Source: an uncultured Burkholderiales bacterium (lineage in GTDB: Bacteria; Pseudomonadota; Gammaproteobacteria; Burkholderiales; Burkholderiaceae_C). Taken from it: a DNA stretch of 64,000 nt. The stretch lies in the NCBI GenBank assembly GCA_903932865.1, contig CAIZHQ010000025.1, positions 124,001 through 188,000 of the forward strand. Direction: 5' to 3'. Positions 18,657-27,260 of this stretch are shown here, piece by piece (position 1 is the stretch's first letter; every line of letters begins with the position of its first letter). A program made the translations under genes and the position numbers. The notes under the pieces are model-generated. The model did not search any database. It had not been told where the DNA came from and saw only the letters and a list, made by a program, of their open reading frames with translations.

Positions 18657-19655
18657 TCAATGTTTGTGCGAGCTGTGATCATGTGGGTCAGATGGTTTGC
18701 TCGACGGCGTTTGCGTCGCCAGCACTTGCAAGGTGCCCCGCATACCCGCTTCGTAGTGCCCGGGAATGAGGCAGGCCATTTGCAAGCGGGTAGCTTGCGC
18801 AAAGGTCACCACCAACTCGCCGGTTTGCCCGGCAGCAACGCGGATGGCAGCGCCTGTGCCATGGTGGTGCTCATCCTCATGCGCCGACCCCTTCGCAGCC
18901 GCTTGTTTCATGACCTCGGCATGAGCTCGAATGCCTTCGTCGCTGCCCAGCACCATCTCATGCGCTGTGCGGCCCGAATTGGTGACCACGAAACGGATGG
19001 TTTCGCCGGCCTGCACATCGATCTGGCTGGGCGTGAAGCGCATTCGGTCGTCCATGTTCACCGCGATGCTGCGACTGACCACTTGGGCCAGCATTTGGTC
19101 CTTTGGCCCGGCAGGGGTGGCGGCTCCGTGGTGGTCGTCCGCCGCAGCGCTTGCCCCGTGGCTGTGGCCCGTGGACGCCCAGTCGGGGTGGCGCTCCAGC
19201 CATTGCCACGAGGCCCAACTGCCTGCGGTGACGGCGGTGCCAACCACCAGCACATACACTGTGGCCGCACGTGGCCAGTGGCGGGGCGCACTCAGTCCCA
19301 GAGCCAGTACCGAGATGAAAAAGCCCAGGGGCACCACCCAGGCGCTGCGTGCGGGCGAGTCCGGAAAGTGCTGCAATCCGCCCGTGAAAAAACCCAGGCC
19401 AATCGACAGCAAAGTGCCCAGCACCAAGGTCTGCAGCAAACCCGAGCTTGGCGTGTCATCCGAGACTGCATTCAGCCGGTGCTCGAGCCAAGCCCCCAGC
19501 ACAAACAGCACGATGCCAATGGCCGCGGTCCACAGTGAGCGTGTGCCGCTGAAAAAACCGTGATTCACGGCGCCCGAAATGAAGCTGATGCCCGAATACT
19601 TGAGCAGCATCGCCCCATGGTGTTGTTGAAAAGAAGAAGTCATGCATCCATCCAT
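18657..19655 (-). CDS. Membrane-anchored cupredoxin (copper-binding) protein
   Basis: A 332-residue protein with two parts. The first 165 residues hold about four hydrophobic helices, with NHGFF and QHFPD in the loops. The C-terminal half is a cupredoxin domain: the ligand pattern is His in RTAHEMVLG, then Cys, His and Met in MACLIPGHYEAGM, a type 1 copper site. A His/Asp-rich linker and a His-rich tail (HDHSSHKH) add metal-binding capacity. A second Met at codon 5 (19643) is an equally likely start. Probable role is periplasmic copper binding or electron transfer; the precise function is not known. Confidence 0.75.
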   Translation of the reverse strand: MDGCMTSSFQQHHGAMLLKYSGISFISGAVNHGFFSGTRSLWTAAIGIVLFVLGAWLEHRLNAVSDDTPSSGLLQTLVLGTLLSIGLGFFTGGLQHFPDSPARSAWVVPLGFFISVLALGLSAPRHWPRAATVYVLVVGTAVTAGSWASWQWLERHPDWASTGHSHGASAAADDHHGAATPAGPKDQMLAQVVSRSIAVNMDDRMRFTPSQIDVQAGETIRFVVTNSGRTAHEMVLGSDEGIRAHAEVMKQAAAKGSAHEDEHHHGTGAAIRVAAGQTGELVVTFAQATRLQMACLIPGHYEAGMRGTLQVLATQTPSSKPSDPHDHSSHKH

Positions 19656-19735
19656 GCGAGGTTTTTGCCTGCGCGTTTTGATCTGTCTGCTGCGCGGGTC
19701 TAGGCCCGTGCAGAGCGTGAAAAGAGGTGGAGCGT

Positions 19736-20161
19736 TCAGGTGATGGGTGGGCGCAACACAGGGCGCAAGCTGGCGCTTTGCCAGTCCTGTCGAGGGCTGG
19801 TGGCTTGCGTGGCGGGTGCACGGTGCAGTGCCATGCCGATATCACGGTCCAAACCGACGGCACAGCAATGGTGACAGTCGATGGCGTTGTCAGTAGGGGC
19901 GTCAGTGTCCACTGCAGTGGGGTGGCTCTGTTGCCCCTTGACTTCACTGTGAATTGTCGTGTGTCCGTGGCATTCGGGCAAAGTGGCCAAACGCAACTCG
20001 CGGTGAGTTGTGTGCTGTCCGTCGCTTGGGTGGAGGGGTGTGGCCGAGACTTGCCTCACAGTAGGCTCATCCCAGGACCATGGAATGGGCATGGCCATGA
20101 CCGAGCCCAGGCTCATTTTGAGCACCATCAGCCAGATCAAACACCAAGAGCAAGAACGCAT
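19736..20161 (-). CDS. Small Cys/His-rich exported protein, unknown function
   Basis: A 141-residue reading frame, not recognised as a named family. Residues 1-24 look like a signal peptide or anchor (LIWLMVLKMSLGSVMAMP). The mature part is rich in His and Cys (HTTHRELR, CHGHTTIHSE, DCHHCCAVG) and ends in RPVLRPP, reminiscent of small proteins found beside copper genes. It is 80 bases upstream of the membrane cupredoxin on the same strand, so the two may be co-transcribed. Overlapping open frames on the other strand make the call uncertain. Confidence 0.5.
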   Translation of the reverse strand: MRSCSWCLIWLMVLKMSLGSVMAMPIPWSWDEPTVRQVSATPLHPSDGQHTTHRELRLATLPECHGHTTIHSEVKGQQSHPTAVDTDAPTDNAIDCHHCCAVGLDRDIGMALHRAPATQATSPRQDWQSASLRPVLRPPIT

Positions 20162-20206
20162 CCAGCCATCTTATCGCCTGTCGCACAAGGCCAGCGGCCA
20201 GTCATC

Positions 20207-20247
20207 AAAAAGCCCCGCAAGGCGCAAACCTTGCGGGGCTTTGTTTT
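20207..20247. terminator. Strong bidirectional intrinsic terminator
   Basis: The stem pairs GCCCCGCAAGG (20212-20222) with CCTTGCGGGGC (20229-20239) around a 6-base loop CGCAAA. T-rich runs follow in both directions (TTTGTTTT on plus, TTTTT on minus). It is also the core of a repeated module. No gene on either strand obviously ends at it. Confidence 0.75.
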
Positions 20248-20266
20248 GGCCGGGTGAGGGCGCAAA
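20207..20266 (+). repeat. 60-bp module, copy A (terminator plus GGGTGAGGGCGCAAA tail)
   Basis: The terminator is followed by a tail GGCCGGGTGAGGGCGCAAA. The whole segment recurs at 21464-21526 with about five differences, in the same orientation. The two copies flank the DUF411-CusF gene and a cupredoxin remnant. The 397-base stretch 20162-20558 holds only this module, a REPIN-like element and the remnant. Confidence 0.7.
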
Positions 20267-20335
20267 GCTGCACTTCGTTCTTTCAACCGCTTTTTTATTG
20301 ATCCGGTCCGCTGATGTTTGCATCAACGCTTTTTT

Positions 20336-20407
20336 GTGGGAGCGGCGCCCTCGCCGCGATAGAGCCTCGCAGACCACCCCCCATCGCCCCGAGGGCTGGG
20401 CTCCCAC
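20336..20407. repeat. REPIN-like element (two inverted REP-type sequences), copy 1
   Basis: The element opens with GTGGGAGCGGCGCCCTCGCC and closes with the inverse GCTCCCAC (20400-20407). The left half contains its own stem (GCGGCG/CGCCGC). This layout matches the REP sequences mobilised by RAYT transposases in Pseudomonas and related genomes, which begin GTGGGAGC. No RAYT gene is present here. Confidence 0.6.
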
Positions 20408-20482
20408 ACTGATCGCAGAGCTTATCGCTGTGCCCAACACAAACCTTTCACTTTGAACTTGACAGGGTCAGATCCATCGGTT

Positions 20483-20548
20483 GATTTTGCCTGTCTGATT
20501 CCGGGCCATTTTGAAGCGGGCATGATGGGCTCCATCACTTTCAAATAG
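20483..20548 (+). pseudogene. C-terminal remnant of a cupredoxin gene
   Basis: Reading on the plus strand from 20483 gives DFACLIPGHFEAGMMGSITF followed by Lys and a stop at 20546-20548. This is the copper-ligand tail of a cupredoxin, nearly the same as CLIPGHYEAGMRG in the gene at 18657. No start or upstream domain is visible, so only the end of a lost gene remains. It ends ten bases before the DUF411-CusF start, suggesting the two genes once formed an operon. Confidence 0.65.
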
Positions 20549-20558
20549 GGGGCTCACC

Positions 20559-21323
20559 ATGAGCAATTCACAAACCAAAGCCATGCCCAGACGCCAATGG
20601 CTTGCAATGGCATCCGTGTTGGCGGTCACTGGTTTTCAGCGCCCAGCGCTGGCGCAAGCCACCACGGTGCAAGTCTGGAAAGATCCCAACTGCGGCTGTT
20701 GCCAGTTGTGGGTGGAACACCTGCAGGCCAGTGGCTTCAAAGTGCAGGTGCGCGATGTGGGGAACACCGCCGCCCGCAAACGCTTGGGCATGCCCGAGCA
20801 ACTTGGCTCTTGCCACACTGCCAGCGTGGGCGGCTATGTCATAGAGGGCCATGTGCCCGCCGCTGACATTCACCGTCTCTTGAAAGAGCGGCCTGTGGCG
20901 CTGGGTTTGTCAGTACCTGGCATGCCCATTGGCAGCCCCGGCATGGACGGCCCCGAGTACAAAGGCCGTAAAGATCCCTATGACGTGTTGTTGGTGCAAA
21001 AAGATGGCAGCAGCAAAAGCTTTCAACACTATCCCGGGCTGCGCCGCATGGCCCAACGTGACGGCCTGCAGCGTGTGAGCGGTGATGTCGCCGCGTTGCC
21101 TTGGGCCACGGCTGAGGTGCGGCATATCGACAAGGCCGCTGGCAAGGTGGCGCTCAAGCACGGCGAGATCAAAAACCTGGACATGCCCCCCATGCGCATG
21201 GTGTTTCAGATCCAAAACCCCAGCCAACTCGACGGTTTGCATGTCGGCCAGAAAGTTCGCTTTCAGGCGGTGCAGGGCCAAGGCGCTTACTGGGTGTTGA
21301 AGATCGAGGCATCTGCCCTGTGA
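20559..21323 (+). CDS. DUF411-CusF fusion, exported metal-binding protein
   Basis: A 254-residue protein. Residues 1-33 form a signal peptide with a Tat-like RRQWLAM start and a cleavage site after ALA. Residues 36-150 are a DUF411 domain with KDPNCGCCQLWVEHL and SCHTASVGGYVIEGHVP, i.e. conserved Cys pairs and His. Residues 175-252 match the CusF/CopC-type small copper chaperone fold (HIDKAAGKVALKHGEIKNLD then MPPMRMVF), with Met ligands. DUF411 proteins and CusF normally occur as separate genes near copper efflux systems. The role is inferred to be periplasmic copper (or silver) binding. Confidence 0.82.
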   Translation: MSNSQTKAMPRRQWLAMASVLAVTGFQRPALAQATTVQVWKDPNCGCCQLWVEHLQASGFKVQVRDVGNTAARKRLGMPEQLGSCHTASVGGYVIEGHVPAADIHRLLKERPVALGLSVPGMPIGSPGMDGPEYKGRKDPYDVLLVQKDGSSKSFQHYPGLRRMAQRDGLQRVSGDVAALPWATAEVRHIDKAAGKVALKHGEIKNLDMPPMRMVFQIQNPSQLDGLHVGQKVRFQAVQGQGAYWVLKIEASAL

Positions 21324-21364
21324 CCCTTTGATTCGGCCCAGTTAAGTTTGCAAGACCCTTCACC

Positions 21365-21435
21365 TGTGGGCGCGACGCCCTCGCCAAGACCAACCCACTT
21401 CAACCAACACCGATCGCCCAGGCGCAGGCTCCCGT
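21365..21435. repeat. REPIN-like element, degenerate copy 2
   Basis: This 71-bp segment aligns with the element at 20336: the head is TGTGGGCGCGACGCCCTCGCC and the tail CAGGCTCCCGT, matching the GTGGGAGC...GCTCCCAC layout with several changes. The length agrees within one or two bases. It lies just past the DUF411-CusF stop. Confidence 0.45.
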
Positions 21436-21463
21436 CCGGCGCAGACCTTGATCTGCCGCCATG

Positions 21464-21526
21464 AAAAAAAGCCCCGTTAGGCGCAAACCTTGCGAGGCTT
21501 TGTTTTTGGCTGGGTGAGGGCGCAAA
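21464..21526 (+). repeat. 60-bp terminator-like module, copy B
   Basis: The second copy of the module at 20207-20266, same orientation. The stem GCCCCG..AGG / CCTTGCGAGGC is weaker than in copy A because of two or three substitutions, but T-rich flanks remain (TTTGTTTTT and AAAAAAA). It ends 25 bases before the groEL stop, so it may serve as terminator for convergent DUF411-CusF and groEL. Confidence 0.65.
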
Positions 21527-21550
21527 CCCTCAGTCCAGACAGCGGGGCCA

Positions 21551-23263
<1,713 letters not shown>

Positions 23264-23284
23264 TCATTCGGTCTGTCCCGCAAG

Positions 23285-23572
23285 TTATTCCACTACCGCG
23301 AACAGGTCTTCTTCTTTCATGACCAAGAGCTCGTCGCCACCGACCTTGACGGTCTGGCCGCTGTACTTGCCGAACAACACGCGGTCGCCGACTTTGACGC
23401 TCAGGGCTTTGGTCTCGCCTTTGTCGTTGGTTTTGCCGGGGCCGACGGCCAAGACTTCACCTTGATCGGGCTTTTCTGCAGCCGAGTCGGGGATCACGAT
23501 GCCCGAGGCTGTTTTGGTTTCGCTTTCGATACGCTTGACGATCACGCGATCGCCCAAAGGACGCAGTTTCAT
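23285..23572 (-). CDS. groES: Co-chaperonin GroES (Hsp10)
   Basis: A 95-residue cap of the GroEL ring. The sequence [20 protein letters not shown], the mobile loop (TASGIVIP) and the C-terminal [16 protein letters not shown] are canonical. The Met at 23572 is the family start; an in-frame extension to 23665 would run back through the leader and is not coding. Expression is expected to be induced by heat via HrcA release from CIRCE. Confidence 0.98.
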   Translation of the reverse strand: MKLRPLGDRVIVKRIESETKTASGIVIPDSAAEKPDQGEVLAVGPGKTNDKGETKALSVKVGDRVLFGKYSGQTVKVGGDELLVMKEEDLFAVVE

Positions 23573-23600
23573 GGAATCTCCTGGATTTGAAACAAGGGTT

Positions 23601-23630
23601 AAAAAACAAAAGCACCTGAAAAAGGGTGCT
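23601..23630 (-). promoter_or_regulatory. Terminator-like hairpin in the groES leader
   Basis: On the minus strand AGCACC-N8-GGTGCT (23630 to 23611) is followed directly by TTTGTTTTTT. It lies between CIRCE and the groES ribosome-binding site, i.e. in the transcribed leader, so it could attenuate transcription or protect the messenger. Function inferred from position only. Confidence 0.45.
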
Positions 23631-23654
23631 GTTGAAATCTGAGGAGGGGCGTTG

Positions 23655-23681
23655 TTAGCACTCAACTCCTTCGAGTGCTAA
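23655..23681 (-). promoter_or_regulatory. CIRCE operator (HrcA binding site)
   Basis: A perfect TTAGCACTC-N9-GAGTGCTAA (arms 23655-23663 and 23673-23681), identical to the CIRCE consensus. CIRCE is bound by the heat-shock repressor HrcA. hrcA is not in this window. Confidence 0.97.
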
Positions 23682-23708
23682 TGATAATGGCTTTTGCGCG
23701 GATTTCAA
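23681..23708 (-). promoter_or_regulatory. groESL promoter (sigma-70 type)
   Basis: On the minus strand TTGAAA (23708-23703) and TATCAT (23686-23681) are 16 bases apart, each one base from consensus. The -10 box abuts CIRCE, so HrcA would block initiation. A sigma-32 promoter in the same place is not excluded because CTTGAAA also fits its -35. Confidence 0.65.
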
Positions 23709-23723
23709 GCCCAGGGGGTTTTT

Positions 23724-24302
23724 TTACTGGTGAATCGGTCTGGGCGTGTCGGTGTCTTTTGAGTTGCCCAAGAGGTAGCCGAAGACCAAATCGGTGCTGA
23801 TATCGCCCTTGAACAGGTTGATTTTTTGGGCCAGATGCAGAGGGCTGTCCGAGGGCAAGTGCGCGCTGTTGTAGACCACGATGTGGGCGTTTTGCATCAA
23901 ATTGTCTTGCAGGTGCATTGGGGTTGTGTGCAGCCATGGAATCCGGGCATCGATGAAAAAGACCCCCACCGACTGGTCAATGCCCATCAGGTCCAGCGGG
24001 TGGGTGATGACCTTGACATGCGCCCAATGGGCCATTGTTTCGAGGGCGGGCGGCACATGCTGGCTGTCGTGCAGGACACACACCCAGGGGACGTCAGGTG
24101 CCGTCAGCAGGCCTGTGACCCCGTTTTGCTTGCAATACTGGTTCAGGGACGACGACAGGATGCGTCGGTGGCCGCCCTGGGTCACAAAGGCTTTGAAAAC
24201 CCCGTTTTCCACCATGCGCTGGATGGTGCCGACCGACAAGCCCAGCATTTTCGCGGCTTGGCTGGTGCTGAAATAGTGAGGATGGAGGGTGTCGTTTTTC
24301 AT
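23724..24302 (-). CDS. Excisionase/MerR-like helix-turn-helix protein with receiver-like C-terminus
   Basis: A 192-residue protein. Residues 10-60 are an excisionase-type HTH (FSTSQAAKMLGLSVGTIQ, then GGHRRI). The remaining part alternates hydrophobic strands and helices (VCVLHDS, VKVITHPL, GVFFIDARIPW, AHIVVYN), resembling a degenerate response-regulator receiver; an Asp occurs in FFIDAR. The ATG at 24302 has AAGG eight bases upstream. Probably a transcription regulator; the target is unknown. It lies upstream of the groESL promoter on the same strand. Confidence 0.75.
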   Translation of the reverse strand: MKNDTLHPHYFSTSQAAKMLGLSVGTIQRMVENGVFKAFVTQGGHRRILSSSLNQYCKQNGVTGLLTAPDVPWVCVLHDSQHVPPALETMAHWAHVKVITHPLDLMGIDQSVGVFFIDARIPWLHTTPMHLQDNLMQNAHIVVYNSAHLPSDSPLHLAQKINLFKGDISTDLVFGYLLGNSKDTDTPRPIHQ

Positions 24303-24535
24303 GATCAATGCCTTGTTCGCGCTGAAAAGAATGAAATGGAAGGTTTGGTGTGGTTTCAGGCGTTGTGCTCATGTTAGACCCCGGCGGCAGACGCGGGGCG
24401 GGCATGAACGGGTAACACACGTCATTGAAAACAGGTAATGGCCAGCCGCCGCCATTGGGTGCAGGCCAGGCGGCCGACTGACCCACACGGCGTACCGGTC
24501 GCACCGTTTCCGGTTCAAGGCAAAATCACTCCCCT

Positions 24536-25363
24536 ATGCTTTCTTGGTTTCGTTTCTTTTCCCGATGGCCTTTGTGGACTCTGCATCTGCTGGGCAGCAT
24601 GGGCGGCTGGCTGGCCTGGTGCTTTTCGGGGCGCTACAGAAACCGTTTTCTGGACAATACCCGCCAAGCGGGCTTGGACTGGGGTACGGTGTGGCGGGCC
24701 GTGGGGCAGGCTGGGCGCATGTCTGCCGAGTTACCGCGCTTGTGGTTAGGCCGGACGCCACCGCTGGTTTGGGACGATGACCGCGCTGCTGTAGACGCTT
24801 ACGCCAGCGGGCAAGGAGTGCTTTTTTTGACCCCGCACATGGGCTGTTTTGAAATCACGGCGCAGGCACTGGCGCTGCGCTTTTCTGAACTGCACGGTCC
24901 GTTGACGGTGCTCTACCGACCTGCGCGCCATGCCGGTTTGGGAGAGGTGATGACTTTGGCCCGCCAAAGACCCGGTCTGGAGGCGGTGCCCACCAATTTG
25001 GCGGGAGTGCGCCAAATGATCAAGGCCTTGCGCTCAGGCCGTGCCGTGGGTTTGTTGCCTGATCAGGTGCCGCCCGAAGGCATGGGCCAGTGGGCCCCGT
25101 TTTTTGGCCAACCGGCTTACACCATGACCTTGGCGGCGCGTTTGGCGTTGCAAACCAACGCCCGTGTGGTGCTCGTCTGGGGAGAGCGCTTGTCTTGGGG
25201 GCGCGGTTACCGCTTGCACACCCAGGCGCTGAGCCACGAACTGTCGGTTGACCTAGACACCGCCGTGGTGCAGATCAACCAGGCCATGGAGTTGCTGATC
25301 CTGAAGTGCCCATCGCAATACGCCTGGGGCTATGCCCGCTACAAAACCCCCAGGCAGGCCTGA
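24536..25363 (+). CDS. LpxL/HtrB-family lipid A acyltransferase (first copy)
   Basis: A 275-residue inner-membrane acyltransferase. The HX4E catalytic motif of the LpxL/LpxM family is seen as TPHMGCFE near residues 99-106, and the second conserved region as LLPDQVPPEGMGQWAPFFG near 170. An N-terminal hydrophobic stretch (residues 9-30) anchors it. It transfers a secondary acyl chain during lipid A synthesis. The next gene, 15 bases on, is a second member. The 233-base spacer upstream of it (24303-24535) holds no recognisable element beyond GC-rich sequence. Confidence 0.88.
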   Translation: MLSWFRFFSRWPLWTLHLLGSMGGWLAWCFSGRYRNRFLDNTRQAGLDWGTVWRAVGQAGRMSAELPRLWLGRTPPLVWDDDRAAVDAYASGQGVLFLTPHMGCFEITAQALALRFSELHGPLTVLYRPARHAGLGEVMTLARQRPGLEAVPTNLAGVRQMIKALRSGRAVGLLPDQVPPEGMGQWAPFFGQPAYTMTLAARLALQTNARVVLVWGERLSWGRGYRLHTQALSHELSVDLDTAVVQINQAMELLILKCPSQYAWGYARYKTPRQA

Positions 25364-25378
25364 GCAGCCCCAAAAATC

Positions 25379-26245
25379 ATGCTGAATTTGTTGATCTTTG
25401 TTATGCGCTTGTTGGCGCGCATGCCTTTGCCGTGGTTGCGTGCGGTGGGCCATGGTTTGGGTTGGTCGCTGTGGCACCTGGCCCGCAAGCGCCGCCGCAT
25501 TGTGGTCGTGAATTTGCACAAGTGCATGCCCGAGTTGTCCGAGCCTGAGCGCAAGGCGCTGGCTTACCGCCACTTTGTGGTGTTTGGCCAGTCGGTGCTG
25601 GACCGTTCGTGGCTCTGGCATGCGCCTGAGGCGATGGTGCGGCAACGTTTGCGCTGGGTGGGAGATCTGCAGGCCTTGAAACAGCCGGGGCCATTGGTGA
25701 TGTTTGCACCGCATTTTGTCGGGCTGGAAGCCGGTGGCTTGGCGGTTTCTTTGGATGTCCCCGGGCCGGTCGCGTTCATTTTTGTCGGGCAGTCAAGTGC
25801 GGCGGTCGAGGCTTTGGTGCGCCAAGGGCGTGAGCGCTCGGGCAATGTGCGGCCGTATTTTCGTCACGAGGGCATGCGGCAGATTTTGGTGCGCATCAAA
25901 AAAGGGGAGCCCTTGCATTTGTCACCTGACATGGATTTTGGGCGCAGTGAGTCGATTTTTGTGCCCTTCATGGGGGTCGAACAAGCCGCGACTGTGCCTT
26001 CTTTGTCGCGTTTGTCCAAGGTGGTGGGTGCGCGCGTGGTGCCGGTGGTCACGCGCATGACGCCGTTGGGGTATGACATTGAAGTCCATGCGCCGCTGTC
26101 CGGCTTCCCGACCGCTGACCTGGTGCAAGACACCGCTCGCATGAACGGCTTGCTTGCGGAATGGGTGCGTACCATGCCCGAGCAGTATTACTGGGTGCAC
26201 AAGCGCTTCAAGACACGGCCCGAGGGCGAGCTGGGCTTTTATTGA
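25379..26245 (+). CDS. LpxL/HtrB-family lipid A acyltransferase (second copy)
   Basis: A 288-residue acyltransferase, related to the gene before it. The N-terminus is hydrophobic with a following basic patch (RKRRRIVVVNL), the catalytic motif is APHFVGLE near residues 109-116, and the conserved LSPDMDFGRSESIFVPFMG near 180 is the LpxL family's second block. The C-terminal YYWVHKRFKTRP is typical of HtrB. The two enzymes may add the two secondary acyl chains of lipid A. Its end overlaps the convergent hydrolase gene by seven bases. Confidence 0.9.
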   Translation: MLNLLIFVMRLLARMPLPWLRAVGHGLGWSLWHLARKRRRIVVVNLHKCMPELSEPERKALAYRHFVVFGQSVLDRSWLWHAPEAMVRQRLRWVGDLQALKQPGPLVMFAPHFVGLEAGGLAVSLDVPGPVAFIFVGQSSAAVEALVRQGRERSGNVRPYFRHEGMRQILVRIKKGEPLHLSPDMDFGRSESIFVPFMGVEQAATVPSLSRLSKVVGARVVPVVTRMTPLGYDIEVHAPLSGFPTADLVQDTARMNGLLAEWVRTMPEQYYWVHKRFKTRPEGELGFY

Positions 26246-27210
26246 GGGGAGGGTGTCAGAAAACAGGTGATTTCTCGGATCACCCGCTCGGGTTTTTCAT
26301 GTACCACCCAGTGGGTGGCTTGGGCGATGGACACCAGCTTCAAATTGGGTACATGCTGCGCCAGGCCTTCGGTCAGGCAGGGCAACAAGGCCACGTCGTC
26401 TTGTGCCCACAGCACCAGCGTAGGCACACCGATGTACAAGGCTTCGGGCGGCAATTGAACCGCAGATGCGCCCGGGTCTTGCGCCGTGGCGGGGCGCAGG
26501 GGTGAGGCCCGGTAATAGTTAAGCCCGCCTTGCAGACCATGTCGCCAGGTCTGTCGGTACTGTTCTTTGACGTCAGGGGTGAGCCAGCTTGCGGCTTCGT
26601 GGGCGTGGTCGTTCGGGGGCTTCGTGAGCGAGTGCAGTGAACGGTCGCTTCCGTCCAGAAAACCGAGCAAGCGTCCAAAGTCATTGGACGCCAGTTGTGT
26701 GGCCGCATCGGGCTGCACCAGAAAGTTCATGTAGGCGCTGGCTGCTTGTTGCGCCGGGTGGCTTTGCAGTGCTTTGAGGAAAGGACCGGGGTGGGGCGAA
26801 TTGATAATGACCAACTGCCGCAGGCGGTCGGGATGCTGGTTGGCCAGGCTCCAGGCCACAGCGCCGCCCCAGTCATGGGCCACCAAAGCGGCCAACGGGG
26901 CAAGGCCCGCTTCCAGGCCGATCAGGGCCACGATGTCCTGCACCAGGTGCTTGGCCCGGTAGGCCTTGACATCGTCTGGGGCGCTGGAGCGTTCATAGCC
27001 GCGCAGGTTGGGGGCTACGCAGCGGTAGCCTCCGTTTTCGGGTTTCGAATAGTGGACCAGCAAAAGGTCCCAAACCCAGGCAGCTTCCGGAAAGCCATGC
27101 AGGAACATCAGCACGGGACGGCCCCGTTCGCCGCAGGCGCGGCAGCTCAGGGTGATGCCGTGGGGCAAGTCCTGCTGCCAGGTCTGAATGTCGGTAGGGG
27201 ATATGGACAC
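26239..27210 (-). CDS. Alpha/beta hydrolase (epoxide hydrolase/dehalogenase-like)
   Basis: A 323-residue alpha/beta-fold hydrolase. The oxyanion-hole HGFPE is near residue 34, the nucleophile elbow is HDWGG, where Asp replaces Ser as in epoxide hydrolases and haloalkane dehalogenases, the acid is in LWAQDDV and the catalytic His in ATHWVVHEKP. A cap region lies between. The physiological substrate is not evident from the context. Convergent with the second LpxL gene. Confidence 0.85.
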   Translation of the reverse strand: MSISPTDIQTWQQDLPHGITLSCRACGERGRPVLMFLHGFPEAAWVWDLLLVHYSKPENGGYRCVAPNLRGYERSSAPDDVKAYRAKHLVQDIVALIGLEAGLAPLAALVAHDWGGAVAWSLANQHPDRLRQLVIINSPHPGPFLKALQSHPAQQAASAYMNFLVQPDAATQLASNDFGRLLGFLDGSDRSLHSLTKPPNDHAHEAASWLTPDVKEQYRQTWRHGLQGGLNYYRASPLRPATAQDPGASAVQLPPEALYIGVPTLVLWAQDDVALLPCLTEGLAQHVPNLKLVSIAQATHWVVHEKPERVIREITCFLTPSPQ

Positions 27211-27260
27211 GGGGGCATTCTTTGCGTGGCGGCGATCCTGTTTCTGTCAAAGACTGGGAC

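Noticed and set aside
24303..24535. Possible riboswitch in the GC-rich spacer before the first LpxL gene
   Set aside because: No conserved riboswitch core was recognised, and the downstream gene gives no matching ligand.
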